Origin: Odontesthes bonariensis
Taxonomy: Eukaryota; Chordata; Actinopteri; Atheriniformes; Atherinopsidae
Assembly: GCF_027942865.1 (NCBI RefSeq)
Contig: NC_134509.1
Location: 28,714,197 to 28,778,196 of the forward strand
Reading direction: 5' to 3'
Length of the DNA: 64,000 nucleotides
Under the pieces are notes generated by a model. That model did not search any database, was not told the origin of the DNA, and saw only the letters and a program-made list of their open reading frames with translations. The position numbers and the translations under genes are program-made. Every line of letters begins with the position of its first letter. Within the stretch, counting starts at the first letter, position 1. This document shows positions 34,885-48,500 of the stretch, one piece after another.

Positions 34885-35303
34885 CCTACAGCTTTCATCT
34901 CAATTCTGACAGTTTATTCGCTTATTGTTCTCATTCAGTATTCATTAAACGGATAAAAACACGGAAGAAAACAAATTAAAACACGAGACACGTTTTCCAC
35001 AATGTTACCGCCGCTCTCTATGTTAGCTTGCTAAAATCGGCTAACGACGTCATTTTCACTCACAAAGCTTCAAATAGTCGTTAAACGTCGATGTCAACTT
35101 GCTTTTTATTCTTGACAGAGTAGATAAAACTTACCAGTTACCAGTAACAGGGGTTGGTACATTTTTATGTCTCTGTGTTGCATTTTAATTTTTTACAAAT
35201 AAGTAAGTGAGCGGCAGGGTCCTTCCAACTGGTAAGCGGTTGAACGAGCGATGGTGTTGCGCATGCTCAATGGACACCACGGACTCTGCACGTTGTAAAA
35301 TTG
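34885..35303. other. Unique spacer between the array and the micu3 3' end
   Basis: AT-rich with a few CpG-containing words (ACCGCCGCTC, GGCTAACGACGTC) near 35005-35050. No exon or repeat recognised on either strand. Confidence 0.5.
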
Positions 35304-36418
35304 TTTATTCATGCATGAAAATTCATTCACCAAATCGAAGAATTAGACGAACACACGAGTATTACAAACATGAGAGTTCTTAACACCATGACAAATATTG
35401 CATTCCTTACATCCGATTTCTTTTTCCCAATTTCTTCATCTTAAACTTATCTTATTTATCACAAGACTTCCAAGTGACATGTAGCAAATATTACAGATGG
35501 TATGAATCACATTTAATACAAATAAAGCAATCTTTGCACTGTTTTGTTATATGTCGTCACAGTTACTTTACTAGTGACAGCAACTCATTGAGTAAAATGC
35601 TGTAGAAGTCTGGGTTTCTACGTGAGACTTTTCATATGAAAAGAGGAATGGTAAGAAGGCACCTATTGCTTCCATACATGCAGCTCAGACTAAAACACAA
35701 AACAAAACAGGTCAAGAAACTAAAGGATAAAATATGGATAAAACATTGATGTTTTTCCTTGTCATGTAGTCAAATGTCAAATCCAGGTCAAAGACATCCC
35801 AAATGTTATTTTAATAGAAGATTAATGAAGTATTCCCGACTGTAGCAGCAGTGTTTAAGCACTCAAGTTGCATAATTAAATTTAGCAGTTTTAGCATTGT
35901 GCAGTTTTTGTTGTACATTACCGTTCTAAACTTTACATGGATGATGTAACCGTTATCATACAGAATGTATCCGATTACTCTTGTGCTCTTTCAGTTGTCA
36001 CAGTGTTATCGTGCAGCAGTCTAACTATTGGTAGGAAAAAGATAACATCAGTTGATGGTGGAACTTCAACAGCTCAAAGATGTTGTGTTGTTACACTGTC
36101 AGAATAAGTGAGGCATTGAAATGGTAATTCTCATTGCTTGACGTTGATACACAGGCTGATACAGGCTTTATACGCCATAAATAATGTGTGCGATGATTAG
36201 CATCAAATCAAGATGCAGGCTGAGAAAATAGGAACTAAAAGAGGAATGATAAGGAAAGAGGCTTATAAACAGCACAGAGAGGATCAGTCAGTGCGGTTAT
36301 GCTTCTGATGATGATCTGGTTCGGAGGTTAGCTGGAGATTTCCTCATGAAAACGCACTGCTGCTAACTGAGGTTCCTGACGGATCAAAGTCAGAGCTCGG
36401 ATAGATATATTCCGTCCT
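35304..36418 (-). other. micu3: micu3 3' UTR with candidate poly(A) signal
   Basis: A minus-strand AATAAA lies at 35304-35309, about 1.1 kb after the distal stop codon of micu3. No other canonical hexamer lies between it and the distal stop in a better position, and no coding sequence is seen between. The extent is inferred. Confidence 0.5.
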
Positions 36419-36517
36419 CTATGGCTTCTCCTTGAACCTCTTCCACAGCTTGTGCACATGTCTTCTGGCTTCAGCGCGGACACAGCTGGAGAAGGAGTCG
36501 TAGTGTTGGCCCTTCAC
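36419..36517 (-). CDS. micu3: micu3 alternative last exon, MICU2-like tail
   Basis: It also begins in phase 0 after a CAG acceptor and stays open for 32 codons: [19 protein letters not shown], then [13 protein letters not shown], then TAG. The pattern F-x-x-C-V-[RK]-x-E followed by V-x-x-[LV]-W-K parallels, from memory, the end of MICU2 (YWKCVKKE...VKEVWKQ) more than the short MICU3 tail. Skipping the 36810-36878 exon would give this C-terminus. Splicing is inferred, not shown. Confidence 0.6.
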   Translation of the reverse strand: MKGQHYDSFSSCVRAEARRHVHKLWKRFKEKP

Positions 36518-39500
36518 CTGGTGAACACAAATTTCTACTGTGAGTGTAAGACGTGATGAACAAATCCTGATCCATTCTGTTGATTAGGATAGGACACCAT
36601 CAGATGTGTGGCATGTTACCTCAACAATCTCAACATGCTACAGGTTAATGTGACATGTTAGAGAAGTCAAGAACCACCTCTAAATTAAAAGTAAACTTCT
36701 TTACCTGGATTATAATAGATTTTTAAGAAGCATGTTGAAACTTTAAAAAAATTCAATTCAACCAATTCTGTAAACACTTTTTGTTAATGGCTGTAGTTGT
36801 AAGAGATACTTATCTGCTCGCCAGCTCCTTCTTCAGGCAGGATCTAAAGGAGATGGCTCGCTCCACTGACTTATAGCCCTGAGATGTCAGTAGATGGTTG
36901 TCATGACAGAGAAAAAATAGTGGAGCAAGAAAACAAAAACAGATATAGAAGGACGGAGAGGGGGGGGTTGAGGAGAAAGTTTGACTTAAAAAGGAAATTC
37001 AGTACTCAGCCAAAGCAAAGACAGAGAAGGAAAGAAATTGAAAATTAGAACATTATTAAAAAGCCAAGACTGTGAGGCCAAGTAAGCATTAAAAAGCATT
37101 AAAAGAACGCCATAACACCATAAACAGAGCTACTGCTGGGCTTAATGTTAAGCTCTGCAGCGTGTAGGGATCCGAGCTGCAGTATCAAAACACACCACTG
37201 GGTGGCAGTGTGAGGTTTAAGAATAACACCAAGAAGTTAATCAGCGTGACTTCGTGTTTGGAGTTTTTATCATTTCAAGTGATTCACTGAAGGAGGAACC
37301 AGTGAGGACTGTTGCTCTATATAGCTCAGACATTATGTTTAATTAGAAATAATCGGCAATATTGTAAATATTTAGTTTAAACTACCAGTTGTTTATCAGA
37401 CTACAGTTTTTGTGACTTTTAATTGATAGATTTCCCTCTACACAGTCTAGATTTAGAACAGGTTGACTATACTTTCACAATAAAACATTTTTTTGTTAAC
37501 CAAATAACTCATTTGCCACAATGACCTGATCCTATTTGCAGAGGCAAGGGAGAGAGCAGCTTTTTTTGTTTTAGTCCTTTTAAAATATATTGAATCAATA
37601 TTTGTTTTGTGTTTTCTGTTGCTTGCTTGACCTCTGAGTCTCAAAAAGACTCTCACTATTTCCTCATTTTATCATTGCTGTGGCTATGATTTGATCTTTT
37701 TCAAAAAGGCCCACGAGTACTTTTTTCTAAACAAGCTGAAAATTCCTCACCCTGGCTCCCCTGTGCAGCCGGTCCTTCATGATGCCGATGAACTCCTTGT
37801 AGGACAGCTGGTCATCGTGATCAACGTCAAAGATCTTGTAGATGGTGTTCACGAGGTGACGTGTCAGCTTGAGGCCCGTGGCCACATACACTGCTCTTGC
37901 AAACTCATCTAGCAGGACAGAAGGTTAAAACCATTACTTTGGCTCTTACTTTACAGAAACTTTCAGCACCTGCAGATTCAACCAGTTTTTACTACCTTGT
38001 CCAATGGAACGTGAAGCAAAGTTGTACATCTGCATGGCAATGGCAAAGTCTTCCAGGTTGTTGAGAAATTGGAAGAATGATCTGAACTCATCAAATGTGA
38101 TTCCCTGAAACATGAAAATAAACCACACGTGAACCAACCATACAATGCCAGAGAGAGAAGAGTACCGAAGAACATGTCATCCTCTGGAGGAAGAAGCTTG
38201 AAAATGAGAATAATGACTTTTTTAGGCTGTTGCAGACTTTTTTAGCCAGTATCAAAGGGACCATTTGTGCATAAAACATTCCTTGTGGCACATTTGTCCT
38301 GTTGTCGGGAAAAAAAGGAAAAACTCATGCTATCAGTCCGTAACCAAGTGATTCCATGAACTAGTCCCATTAATGACAGAATATGTCATTAATGACAGGG
38401 TTGCATGCATAAAATGAAATAAGTTAAACAGCAACCAACTTTTACGAATTGAAAATGGGTTCAGATGTCTTGTGGTTGCACATTGTAGATAAAGGAAAAG
38501 AGCGAGACCTGATAATTATCTCCTCGATATGATATTAAAATGAATGACGGAGCTCATGTGACCAAACTTAAAGCTTATAAAGGATGTCCGTTGCACCACA
38601 TGCTTTTTGATGTGAACAGCTCAAACCTGTAACAAATAATTTAATTAAGAAATTCCAATAAACACATTTAAGCAAATAAAGAAAAGCAGTACAGTGAATT
38701 CACATGAGGAAATGCAGATAAAGACGAAGATGACAATGAATTTACCTAAAGAAAAAAAAAAAGAAAAGGAAAAACTGACAGATTGCAGGTTGTGTATTTC
38801 TATGAGGCAGAGACAAACCTCCTGCTTCTTCCACAGCATGAAAAGAGAGGAGGGACAGAAATAGAGTTGGGTTGCATCCGGACACAAGGATGACATGCCA
38901 AAGAATAGCTAGCTTGCTAGCATAGCTTGACAGTTGCTACAAAGATACATAGAGTAACAGCAAACACACCAACAAACGTTCAAATGTAGCTGAAAAGGCA
39001 GTCAAGTGTGTGTTTGTGTGAATGTTTGTGTGAGGTCAAGTGAAGCGAAGCTGCGCTGAAGTGTGGAGAGCCACAACAGCCACAGGTGGAGTCAACAGTG
39101 GAAAATTATAGGTGCTGTAGATTGCTGGAAGGCAGGATCACTCATTGAGGAGCAGAAAAGAAATTTCACAGATGGGTGAAGATCAGGAAATATATCTCAT
39201 GTTATCGCCAGAATAACCATCTCAAGTGCTGTCTCCATGTTCTATACCAAGTAAAAAAAACTGTGTGCACGTATGCGCTGCACCTTTTCATCAGGAATAC
39301 ACTGGCGCACGTTCTCCAGGTAGGCACTGATGTTTTCCACATTGGTGAAGCGCAGCAGGATTTTGGCAAAGTCTTCCTCGCTGATGGTGGTCATCCCCTT
39401 GGAGTAGGTCAGAAACTCTATTTCCAACAGCTCTGTCTGGAGGTTATCCATAAACCTGAGATGAGGAAAGGAGGAGAAAGTGAGGTAGGAATAAAAAAGA

Positions 39501-42500
39501 AAAGACTAGTATGGGGTTGAAATTGTGCCATGCACTACAAATCAATTCAAGCACCTGTAGAAGTCATCAAAGGTAAGTTCTGCCTTTCCTTTCTTTCCAA
39601 AGAAATGGACCAACAGCGTGGTGTCAATTGTGATGTTCTCATCTGATCGCTATGGGATATGGAGGAATGAGAGAGATGATCAATGATTAATCAAAAATCA
39701 CAAACACTGTGGTTGGAGGAGCAGCAGTGGGCAGGACGAGTCCATCACTTATCCAACATGGCCACCGCTGTGCCAGGCGAGCAGGAAGCAGGATTCTGCT
39801 GTACATGTGCATAACATGCGTCGAAAAGAGCAACAGCAAAATGTCAATAAAAGTCATCTGACCAAACAGTCAGAAGCCATCATGACACCAAACTAACCAG
39901 TCTGGGCAGCAAAATGTAATGTGAAGTAACTATTTAACAAGATAAAGCATGATAAAGTATGTTCAGAAATAAATGGAGGAGGAAACTAAAGTTAAGAGGT
40001 AAAAACAAGAAGGTTTTCTGTCTCTTTTAGTTCTAACAATCAAGATTATTGTCATACTTTGTCTTTTAAAAAGCAAAGCAGGGGAATCAAATAAGTGATA
40101 TGGTGCAAATCTTTATCTGTGCAGTCGAGACTGGTGAGGTTGTGCTTTAGCAGCATGAGAGTGACTGACTGATGAACACAAGACGAGTGCTCGGGTAACA
40201 GCCCCAAATGAAGACACAGAGAAACAATGTAAAACACAGTCATGCCTACAACCATCGAGTCAGTGGAAGGGTAAGGATGAAGAAGGTCAGCACGGAAAAC
40301 ATGTAGAGTATGCTAAACAAACTTATGGAGGAACTACTAAGAGTGACTCTGCTACATAACAAAGAGCTGGGAAACACACACAGACACATTAAGGCCACCA
40401 CATTCCATGCATTTCTTTGCAAATGCCACACAGAGACACCTGAAAAGAAGATCACTCTGCAAATAGCAACACTATACAAAACCCACACAAGCACAGATGC
40501 AGGAATTCTTTTTTCTTCCACCTTTTTCCGTGACGTGATGAGGATCTCGGCTGTCACCTTTGCAGCTTTGAAGAGTTTTTTTTTTTTTTTGTCTTTTCTC
40601 CCTCCTCAAGTGTTTGGAGTTTGTGTTCACTCAGTGATCCTGATCATTTGAAACCCATCCAAAGGGCTTCAGGCTGTAACTTCTGTTTGCTCGCTTTGTT
40701 ATCTGCTGATTAACATTTCCCAAATCCCTTTCAACAACAAGGTGACAGGAGCAGGTTTTTTTTAGCCTTTAAGAAACCTGTGCCTAAGTACATTATTAAT
40801 TATTTATGCTGGTTAACATGTAAGTACCTCAGAAAAAGGTGATTGGGCTTTTTAGCATCAGGGCAAAAAGAGAGGACTTTAAAAGCCCAATTTGTTTTTT
40901 CTCTCGCTGCCCGCCATGCCCCACCAAGCCAACCCCAGTGTCAAATCCTTGGCCATGCTGGGAAGTATGCAGACATCAGATTGACTGAAATCTCATGTCA
41001 TTCTCAGGAGGAGGAGCGTTTAGGCCATTTCCATCATCATCATCATCATCAAAAAAAATCATCATCAACACGATGCCATTCGTGGATCTACCTCAAGGGT
41101 AAAATCCTAAAGTCCAATGTGGGACAAGAAGAAAATGTCAAACAACATGACAAAGATTTATATATGGAAAGAAGTCAAAACATAGTTTCTGTTGTGCTTG
41201 TTTGCTGTGACGAAGTGTGTGAGCATTCAGTTAGAAATGAGCAAATATCTGTGACTGAGCTTATGGAAAGAAAACGAGTGATATGGATGAGAACAACCTC
41301 TGCTGAAAGATTATATAAATAGTTCTACGAGGAACACTGTCTCATAACTTGCATAAAAAATGTCCAATACAAGATGTTTTCACAAAAACTTGGAGTACTT
41401 ATTATCAAAGCAGATTATTAACTGTAAATAAAAATGTCCTCTGTGCAAGAACATCCAAAGTAAACGTTTGTATTGGAACATCAGCTCCAAACATTTAGTT
41501 GTTTCTGATTCTCTTTACGGTCCAATCTCACTGTCTCTGACCACGAACAACGGAAGACTTCCTTCATATAAACACAAGGAACACAAAGATCACTCAGACT
41601 TATCATTTCAGTGTCTTGTTTTCCCTGTCTCAGTTACCCAGGAATCTTTTTATTAAGCCTCTGATTACGGACAACCAGCACAAAATTACTTTTTCTCTTT
41701 TATCTTTAAACTGACACATTACTGATGTCTTTATGACACATGAGCTGTTCAGACAACTAGACAGCATCCAGGTGTCACGTCTCCGCTTCTTTTCCCTCAT
41801 ATGTGGCTTCCCCTCCTCTCATGTCTCTCATTTGAATTTTTTTTAATGTTGTTATTGTTATAATGTAAGTCATTAGCTTACATACAGTAAAATGGGGATC
41901 AAGGAATTCATAATGGATGAAGTTCTTATCACCGGGCTGTTACACAAACAAATCCACAGTTTGAGCAGAGTAACTGAAAAATGGTCAGGATATTTCTTGA
42001 ATATAAAATGGGTCTGCATAGTAACAACTTTGGTGTTTTTAAAGTGAAAGTAGAACAGAAGGGAAGGCACAAATGGATCCATCCCACAAATGGATGGCTT
42101 GGGCTCATTTTGGGGGTTTAATCCTGTTCTGTGGGTTAGGGTTTAGGGAAAGCTGATATCACAGTTCAGACTCTAATGATGTAATTGATGGCAATTGGCA
42201 ACTCATAATTTCTCATGTCTGACTAAGAACATGTCACAAGAAATTGGATTTTGTTTCTAAACCCAATATGTTCCCAAATCCAGCATCATCATTCCTCACG
42301 AGGGCAGCTTGCACAGTTATTGCCCTTGATCTAATAAAAGATTAGACAAAATACATTTAATGTAGCTCACGTTTGTTCAGTTAAGGAGGCAATCATTTAA
42401 ACTCTTTTCAAAACTAAATTTGTGCATGTAACACACCGAGGTTAAACATTACATGCTTTTAAACTTCTGACTTCCCACTTCTGTTAGACTTAATTTACGA

Positions 42501-45500
42501 CTCACAAATGATGTCATCAATTCAGAAACATGCCTTTGACAGCAAACACACGGACTTCCTAACTAAACTAAGAAAAAGATATCGGTTCTATCTTGTGTCA
42601 AACCGAAGGCAAAAGTTTCATTTTGCTGTGCTAGAACTGAACTCTGCACTCTCTTTGTTACTTTATAGTTTTATTTTTTTCCTTTCTCAGATGTAAACTC
42701 ACAACAAGCTTATCATTCCTGGAAGTGCAGCAGCAGTGGCGTGAGCTCATCATCCCTGTGACAACGTAATGGTTACCACGCCTATGAGGCACGAGCCAAC
42801 ACCTGGTGTATGCATGTGTCTATTTGTCCATCTGTGTGTGCTTGTGAGCTTAGACTGTCTTTGATCACGAAGCAGAGGGTAAAAACAGTAATTACTGATG
42901 TAAACGCTAAACGTTCTTCCTCACCCTCCCTATCTGTGAGTAATGTTCCAGAGGAAGAGCTCATTGTCGGTCTTTAGTCAAGTCAGTCAGTCAAACCGTC
43001 CAGCCGAAAACACATCTCACCCATCTTCCCCCTCTCACGGCATACCCAGTTTTCCTACATGCACCTCTGTCTCCCACCCTCACTTTTTTTTTCTTTCCCT
43101 CCCTTATCACTTCTCTGTTTTCTTCTGCTGCCCCTGCTCTGACTACTCTGATTTCCCTTCTCCTCACACTACCCGTCAGGACCTCCTTCACCTGACAAAC
43201 ATAGAAGGGATTTGCTTTTTCTTATCCTCCCTCCCTCTCTGCCTGTCAGTCAGTCCCTCCTTCTCCAGACAAAAGCAAAGAGGTATAATGGTGACTAATC
43301 TGTTGAGTAAACACATCTTTCTTTAAAAACAACCTGCTTCTTTCTTTTCTCCTAAATGTACTTCCCAAACCTCTTTTCTTCTCACCCACTTTGTTCCTCG
43401 ACATTTGTTCTGTCTCCTGACCTGTGTCATCTTCTTCTGGCCTCTCTCATCTGTTTGTTGACGCTCTGATTATATCTCTTCCTATTTTTTTTCTCACCCT
43501 CAGGTTTTCCTCTTATCAGATCATATTCTTATGGGTTTCTTGCAACTTTTTCATTTGTACACATTTCCTGCTTTGTTTCACCATTTTAATTAATTAATTA
43601 ATTAATTCAGTCATGTAATTTGTAATCCTTTGCAATTCGGATATCTTTCTTTGTTTTCCTGACAGCCCCTTCCCCTCTGTCTGATTCATCTGTTCTGTCC
43701 ATCCCGGCAGATGAAAGAGTGCTTGGTGTAAATACAAGTTCGGCCCCATTTTGCTGCACTATCATTACCTCCAGCCTTAGCTTCCGCAGCTACCACAGCA
43801 CCCAGCCTGTCATTAGTGAGCTAACCTGTTAGCTCTGTGTTAGCTGTTATTAATCATTACCAGTCACCATTTGTTGTCAGAGTTATGATTTGAGTTAAGT
43901 TAGTTTTTGAAGAACAACAGCTTTGCTAATCGTGATTTGATTTCTGCCCTGTTTGTCTTTTAGTTTTCCACAGATTTTATTCATCTTGAAAACATCTGCC
44001 CACCACTTTGGCTGAAATAGACTGATATATTCTGATTGCTAGTACTCTAGACTGACTGTAACCTTTCAATCCCAAGGGCCAGCTTTTCTAGCGCCACCAT
44101 AAAGTAGGCATTTAATTTTTTTTTGTGAGACATTTCAGCCACACCTGAATGGGTGACATGTGGGAATAGATATTCCTAATCATCACAAAATCAACTGTAA
44201 TAACTTCGGTTTTATACCTTTAGATCTAGTACCTGTAAACATTGGAAAATACCTTCCAAATATCAACATGTTAGCACTATCCTCAGATTGGATTCAGTCA
44301 GCTTTTCTATGTGCATTTTGAAGTTGTGCATTAGAACAATTTGATGTCAAAGAAAGAAAAATGCCATCATTAAAACTCAAGAAAAATCCTTTAAGCTCAC
44401 TTTAGGTGGTTTGCCCCTTTTGGAAAAACAACACTCAAAAAGTTGAAAAAGAGTTTGAGGTTTAGTTTATGTTTATCAATGACTTTATTAATGCCATGTG
44501 AAACATAAACTACTCCACCACCTTCTGACAACTCAATTCAGCCTTGACTCCAAACAAGGTCTTGGAGACGTGCCCTCAACAGCATTTCAAAAGTGTGCTT
44601 CCAATTTGCTTGAAAAGCAAATTTTTCAATCAAATATACTTAATTGTGTAAAAATAACATTTGAGATGTAAAATTTTGTAAGTTTTTATAAAATCTGCAT
44701 GATTCAATATGAGGATGTAATGCTGTAATGTTCGGGCACTTTGTATGTGCTCTGAAGTCAAGTTTTTCATCATTGTGCCAGTGGAATTCTATAATTCTAA
44801 TCATTTTTGGTGTAACGTGACAATGATCTGACACCAAAGCTACAAAACTTGCCACAACACAGCACAGATACACATACAAAGCAGAATGAAGAGACCAGCT
44901 GATAGGTAGCAAGTGAGAAATAGAAGACGTTATTAAAAGACTGACATTATATTTTTTTTAAATCAAAAATTTGGAGGAGGCTTAGATTATTTCTTAGCTT
45001 GTCAAACAAAGGCAAAAATAATTTCCCACAAATTGAATGTGATTTAAGACAAACAGCATGTGTGTATTCAGATGATTACAGAGATTTTTGGAGCTCATCT
45101 AAACAGAAATGATTTCACGCCAAGCAAAGGAAAAGAGGAGTCGAATGATTGTAGTTTGAACACTTAACTAAGAGACTGTAATTTATCTAAACTGATAAGG
45201 AAAGGTACAAAGCATAATGATATGGGACAAAAGAGCAAATCTGGCGAGGAATAGGAGGTATGTCTGAACATTTAGGAAATGTTAGGACAGGAAAGAAAGA
45301 GAGGAGATGATGTGTGAGTCTATCATCAATATCAAGCTGAGAATGACCAAGAAATAATGACAAACATATAAATATGTATATATATATGTATATATACATA
45401 TATGTGTATGTGTGTGTGTTACACTTGTTTCTGTTTTGATGAAGGAATTTAGTTATTTTGGACAAGTGCAAGGTAGAAACATCACTCTGAACCTTTGATG

Positions 45501-48500
45501 AAGAACTAAAGAAAGACAAAGAATGAATGAAGAATGGAGGAATGAAGGGACAACTGGTTCTGTGTACCTCAGCCAGGTCAGAAAAGAGGACTTGAGTGGC
45601 ACTTCGCCTCAAAACGTCCCAGTAACTCCGCGCCACAAACTCCCCACTGTCTTTTTTTAGCACCTGTGGGAGTGGTCAAGCAGGGCCAGGGTCAGTTCAT
45701 CCTAATTCAACCAAAGTAAAAGTTTATAGTGTCGATTTTTTATTGTATGCAAACATGTTCACAATGTTATATTTCTGAATCTACATTCAAAGCGTAAATA
45801 TCTTTGGATATTCTTAAACGGTGTAACATACAAAAGCATTCATGAGTGAAAAATGGGTCTTTACATAATTCTCGTAACATCTGGCACTCACTCCTCTCAC
45901 CAACATATAAAACCCCATTAATTCTGCTGAGTCAGAAAAAGGAACAACAAATGGGGCTGGAAGCATTTTTCCTCCGTAAAAAATGCCCGAAACAGTTGTC
46001 ATCCGATCAAAATTCCAATATCAATTTATAACTTTTACTTAGCTTACACCAGCCACAAAAAATATAAGCATCAAAGATGGTGACATTTGAGAAAGGAAGA
46101 GTGACATTACACACAAAAACTCGATTTACCTCATGAAAGGTTATCAGTTAATGAAAAAACTGTTTTTTTTTTTAAGGAATCTCTTAAACAAATATACATT
46201 TTCTTAACTGAGGAATTCCTCTGGTAAAGCTATACTATTATAACAGCTCTTACTTATAACAGGAGAAAACAGCTGCTTCAGTTACAACATATTCTGTTGG
46301 AATAAAAGCAAACCCCAGCGTTGAGCTCCTGACCACCCACCTTGCCTTTTCTCTCCAGGGAGAATGCAGTGGCAGCCATTTTAACATGACCCTGCACCGC
46401 TTTTAACTTCCCAGTGACAATGCAGCTATCCATCACAATGCTGACAGGGCAGGGAGTGTGTAAGTGTGTGTGTGTGTGTGTGTGTGTGTTAAAGACAGAG
46501 AGCAAGAGAAACAAAGTAAGTCCAGAAGAAGACTTGTGGCTGGTAGCTTACAATTACTGGACCGCACACATCTCCTAACATTTTCACTTGATCAGAAATA
46601 TTAATTCCTATTGAAAGTAGGCAGTCATCTGTGGCAATAACTATATCTCAAGTGGCATAAAGAACATTTGTACAGCATTGAGTAATGCATTAAGTATTCA
46701 AATCTCATCTGTTATCATCATTTGGCTGGTTTTAGATGGTCAGTAGTGTAAAAGACCCTCTCTCTTCCTTTAAAATGTAACGATCAAGAATGTATTTGGA
46801 AGTAAATATGAAACATAAGCTATCTATCTCATTTTGGATGCCACAAATCAGACATATGTAACTTTGTTTTTGTTATACTGTGAATATCTTCAGATATTAG
46901 GAACAAGTTTCAGTCTGTAGCTCAGGCTGATCCATAAGAAAATCATCTGCTCTCTAAGTATTAACAAATGGCCCCCGAAAGGAACACTCACACATTTCCA
47001 AACAAACAGCACAAGTCCTAAAACGGTCTAAAATGGCCAGAGTCTGATTGTGTTTAAAGCTTTAGAGCACCTCAGGTCGTTCTAAATCACATCTCTCTCT
47101 TTTTGTGAGAGTTCATCTCTGCTGACCCCTTAAATCTATTACTCTTTTTCTGCCATTCTTCTGTCCATTCATCCCACAGCCTCCACCGTCCTTCGATAAA
47201 TCAATCGGCTGACCTGACAGATGGACACCCAATCTCAAATCTTTCTCTGTCGCTCTCTCTTTACATTCATCCTTTCAAGGAGCCAACAGAGTATGTTTTC
47301 AGTGATCACAGAGGATCAGGTGGACTGTGTGAGGGTTAAGGCTTTTTGAAAGAGCGGGTCAGTGGACGACAGGGGCATTTAAACACTAATTTTGCTGACA
47401 TCTATTCAACATAAGCTAAATCCTTTTTAAAATAAAATTTTAGGACTTTTTAAAAATTTGTTTGACCGACATTGAAAGTCTTATTTTCTCTTTCGTGGCT
47501 AAATTACTTTATAGTACTCTCACGCCTGTTCTAACAGATATTCCTGTGAGATCAGGCACTTCTGCAAACTCATTCAAGTTACTAAAACATGTCCAATATG
47601 ATTGTAGTCATTTTATACTCCACCTACGAAGTCTCCCACAGCTCATGCTTACCCTCAGATCTCACAATTTAGTTTGCAGTATGCCAAACTAATCAACAAA
47701 CACTATAATGCAATTTTTTATTCATGTTTTATGATATAGACAGATCAGAAAAGAAAAGCCTTTGGTGTGGACTTCTGGTGTCTTTGCAGACCTTTTAAAC
47801 GCATAAAAAAGATATTTAAAACTCTGAAAGAAAGGGGAAAACTAAAGTCCTCCAAACTAGAGTCTCCGCATGGAATACACACACATATACACTTCATCAA
47901 CTTGTGAACTTCAAAGGTCCAGTCACCCTGATCCTCTGTGTGAGGCTTGTTGTCCCTCTCATAACTGATTGCTGGGTGTAATCTCATGTTTAGCAAACAG
48001 ATAATGGGATTAGTCCTCTCAGCTAACTCTTCTCAAGAAAGAGTCTCAAAAAAGCCACAATGAAAATATCCCATTAATGAAAACAAAAAGACTTGTATTC
48101 AGTTGGAAATATTCTGAGGCGTCTGTAAATACTTTCAGGTTATAATCCCCCATGTGTTTGCTGTCCTGGTTCATAACCGAGTTAAACTGTAAACCACGCT
48201 GACAGACACATCCACTTTTCTGCCCTGCTGCCCATTGCACCATCTAATTCTTCATCTTTCTACAGAACAGGAAAGGAAACTAAGGTGTCATGGTTTTGGA
48301 TACATACGCTGTTCATGGGGGCAACCTGATATCCATACAGCTGCATACTCTAACACACAGAGAGAGAAACGAGGAAGAGAAAGAAGAGGTCAGAGAATGT
48401 AGTCAGAGAGGAGGAGGAAAAGGAGGAGAGAAGGTAAAAGACATGTTAGTACATGCAAGAAAAGAGGATGTGCCATGTACTACACATCTGCAATTACATT

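Noticed and set aside
40843-41322. 159-codon open frame on the plus strand
   Set aside because: It lies inside a micu3 intron on the opposite strand, includes a simple (CAT)n His run, has no recognisable domain and no promoter or splice context. Best explained as chance.
42131-42146. Telomere-like GGGTTAGGGTTTAGGG
   Set aside because: Only about two and a half imperfect units in an intron, too short to call an interstitial telomeric tract.
42943-43326. 127-codon open frame on the plus strand
   Set aside because: Falls in pyrimidine-rich intronic sequence and translates to Ser/Phe/Leu-rich low complexity. No homology recognised.
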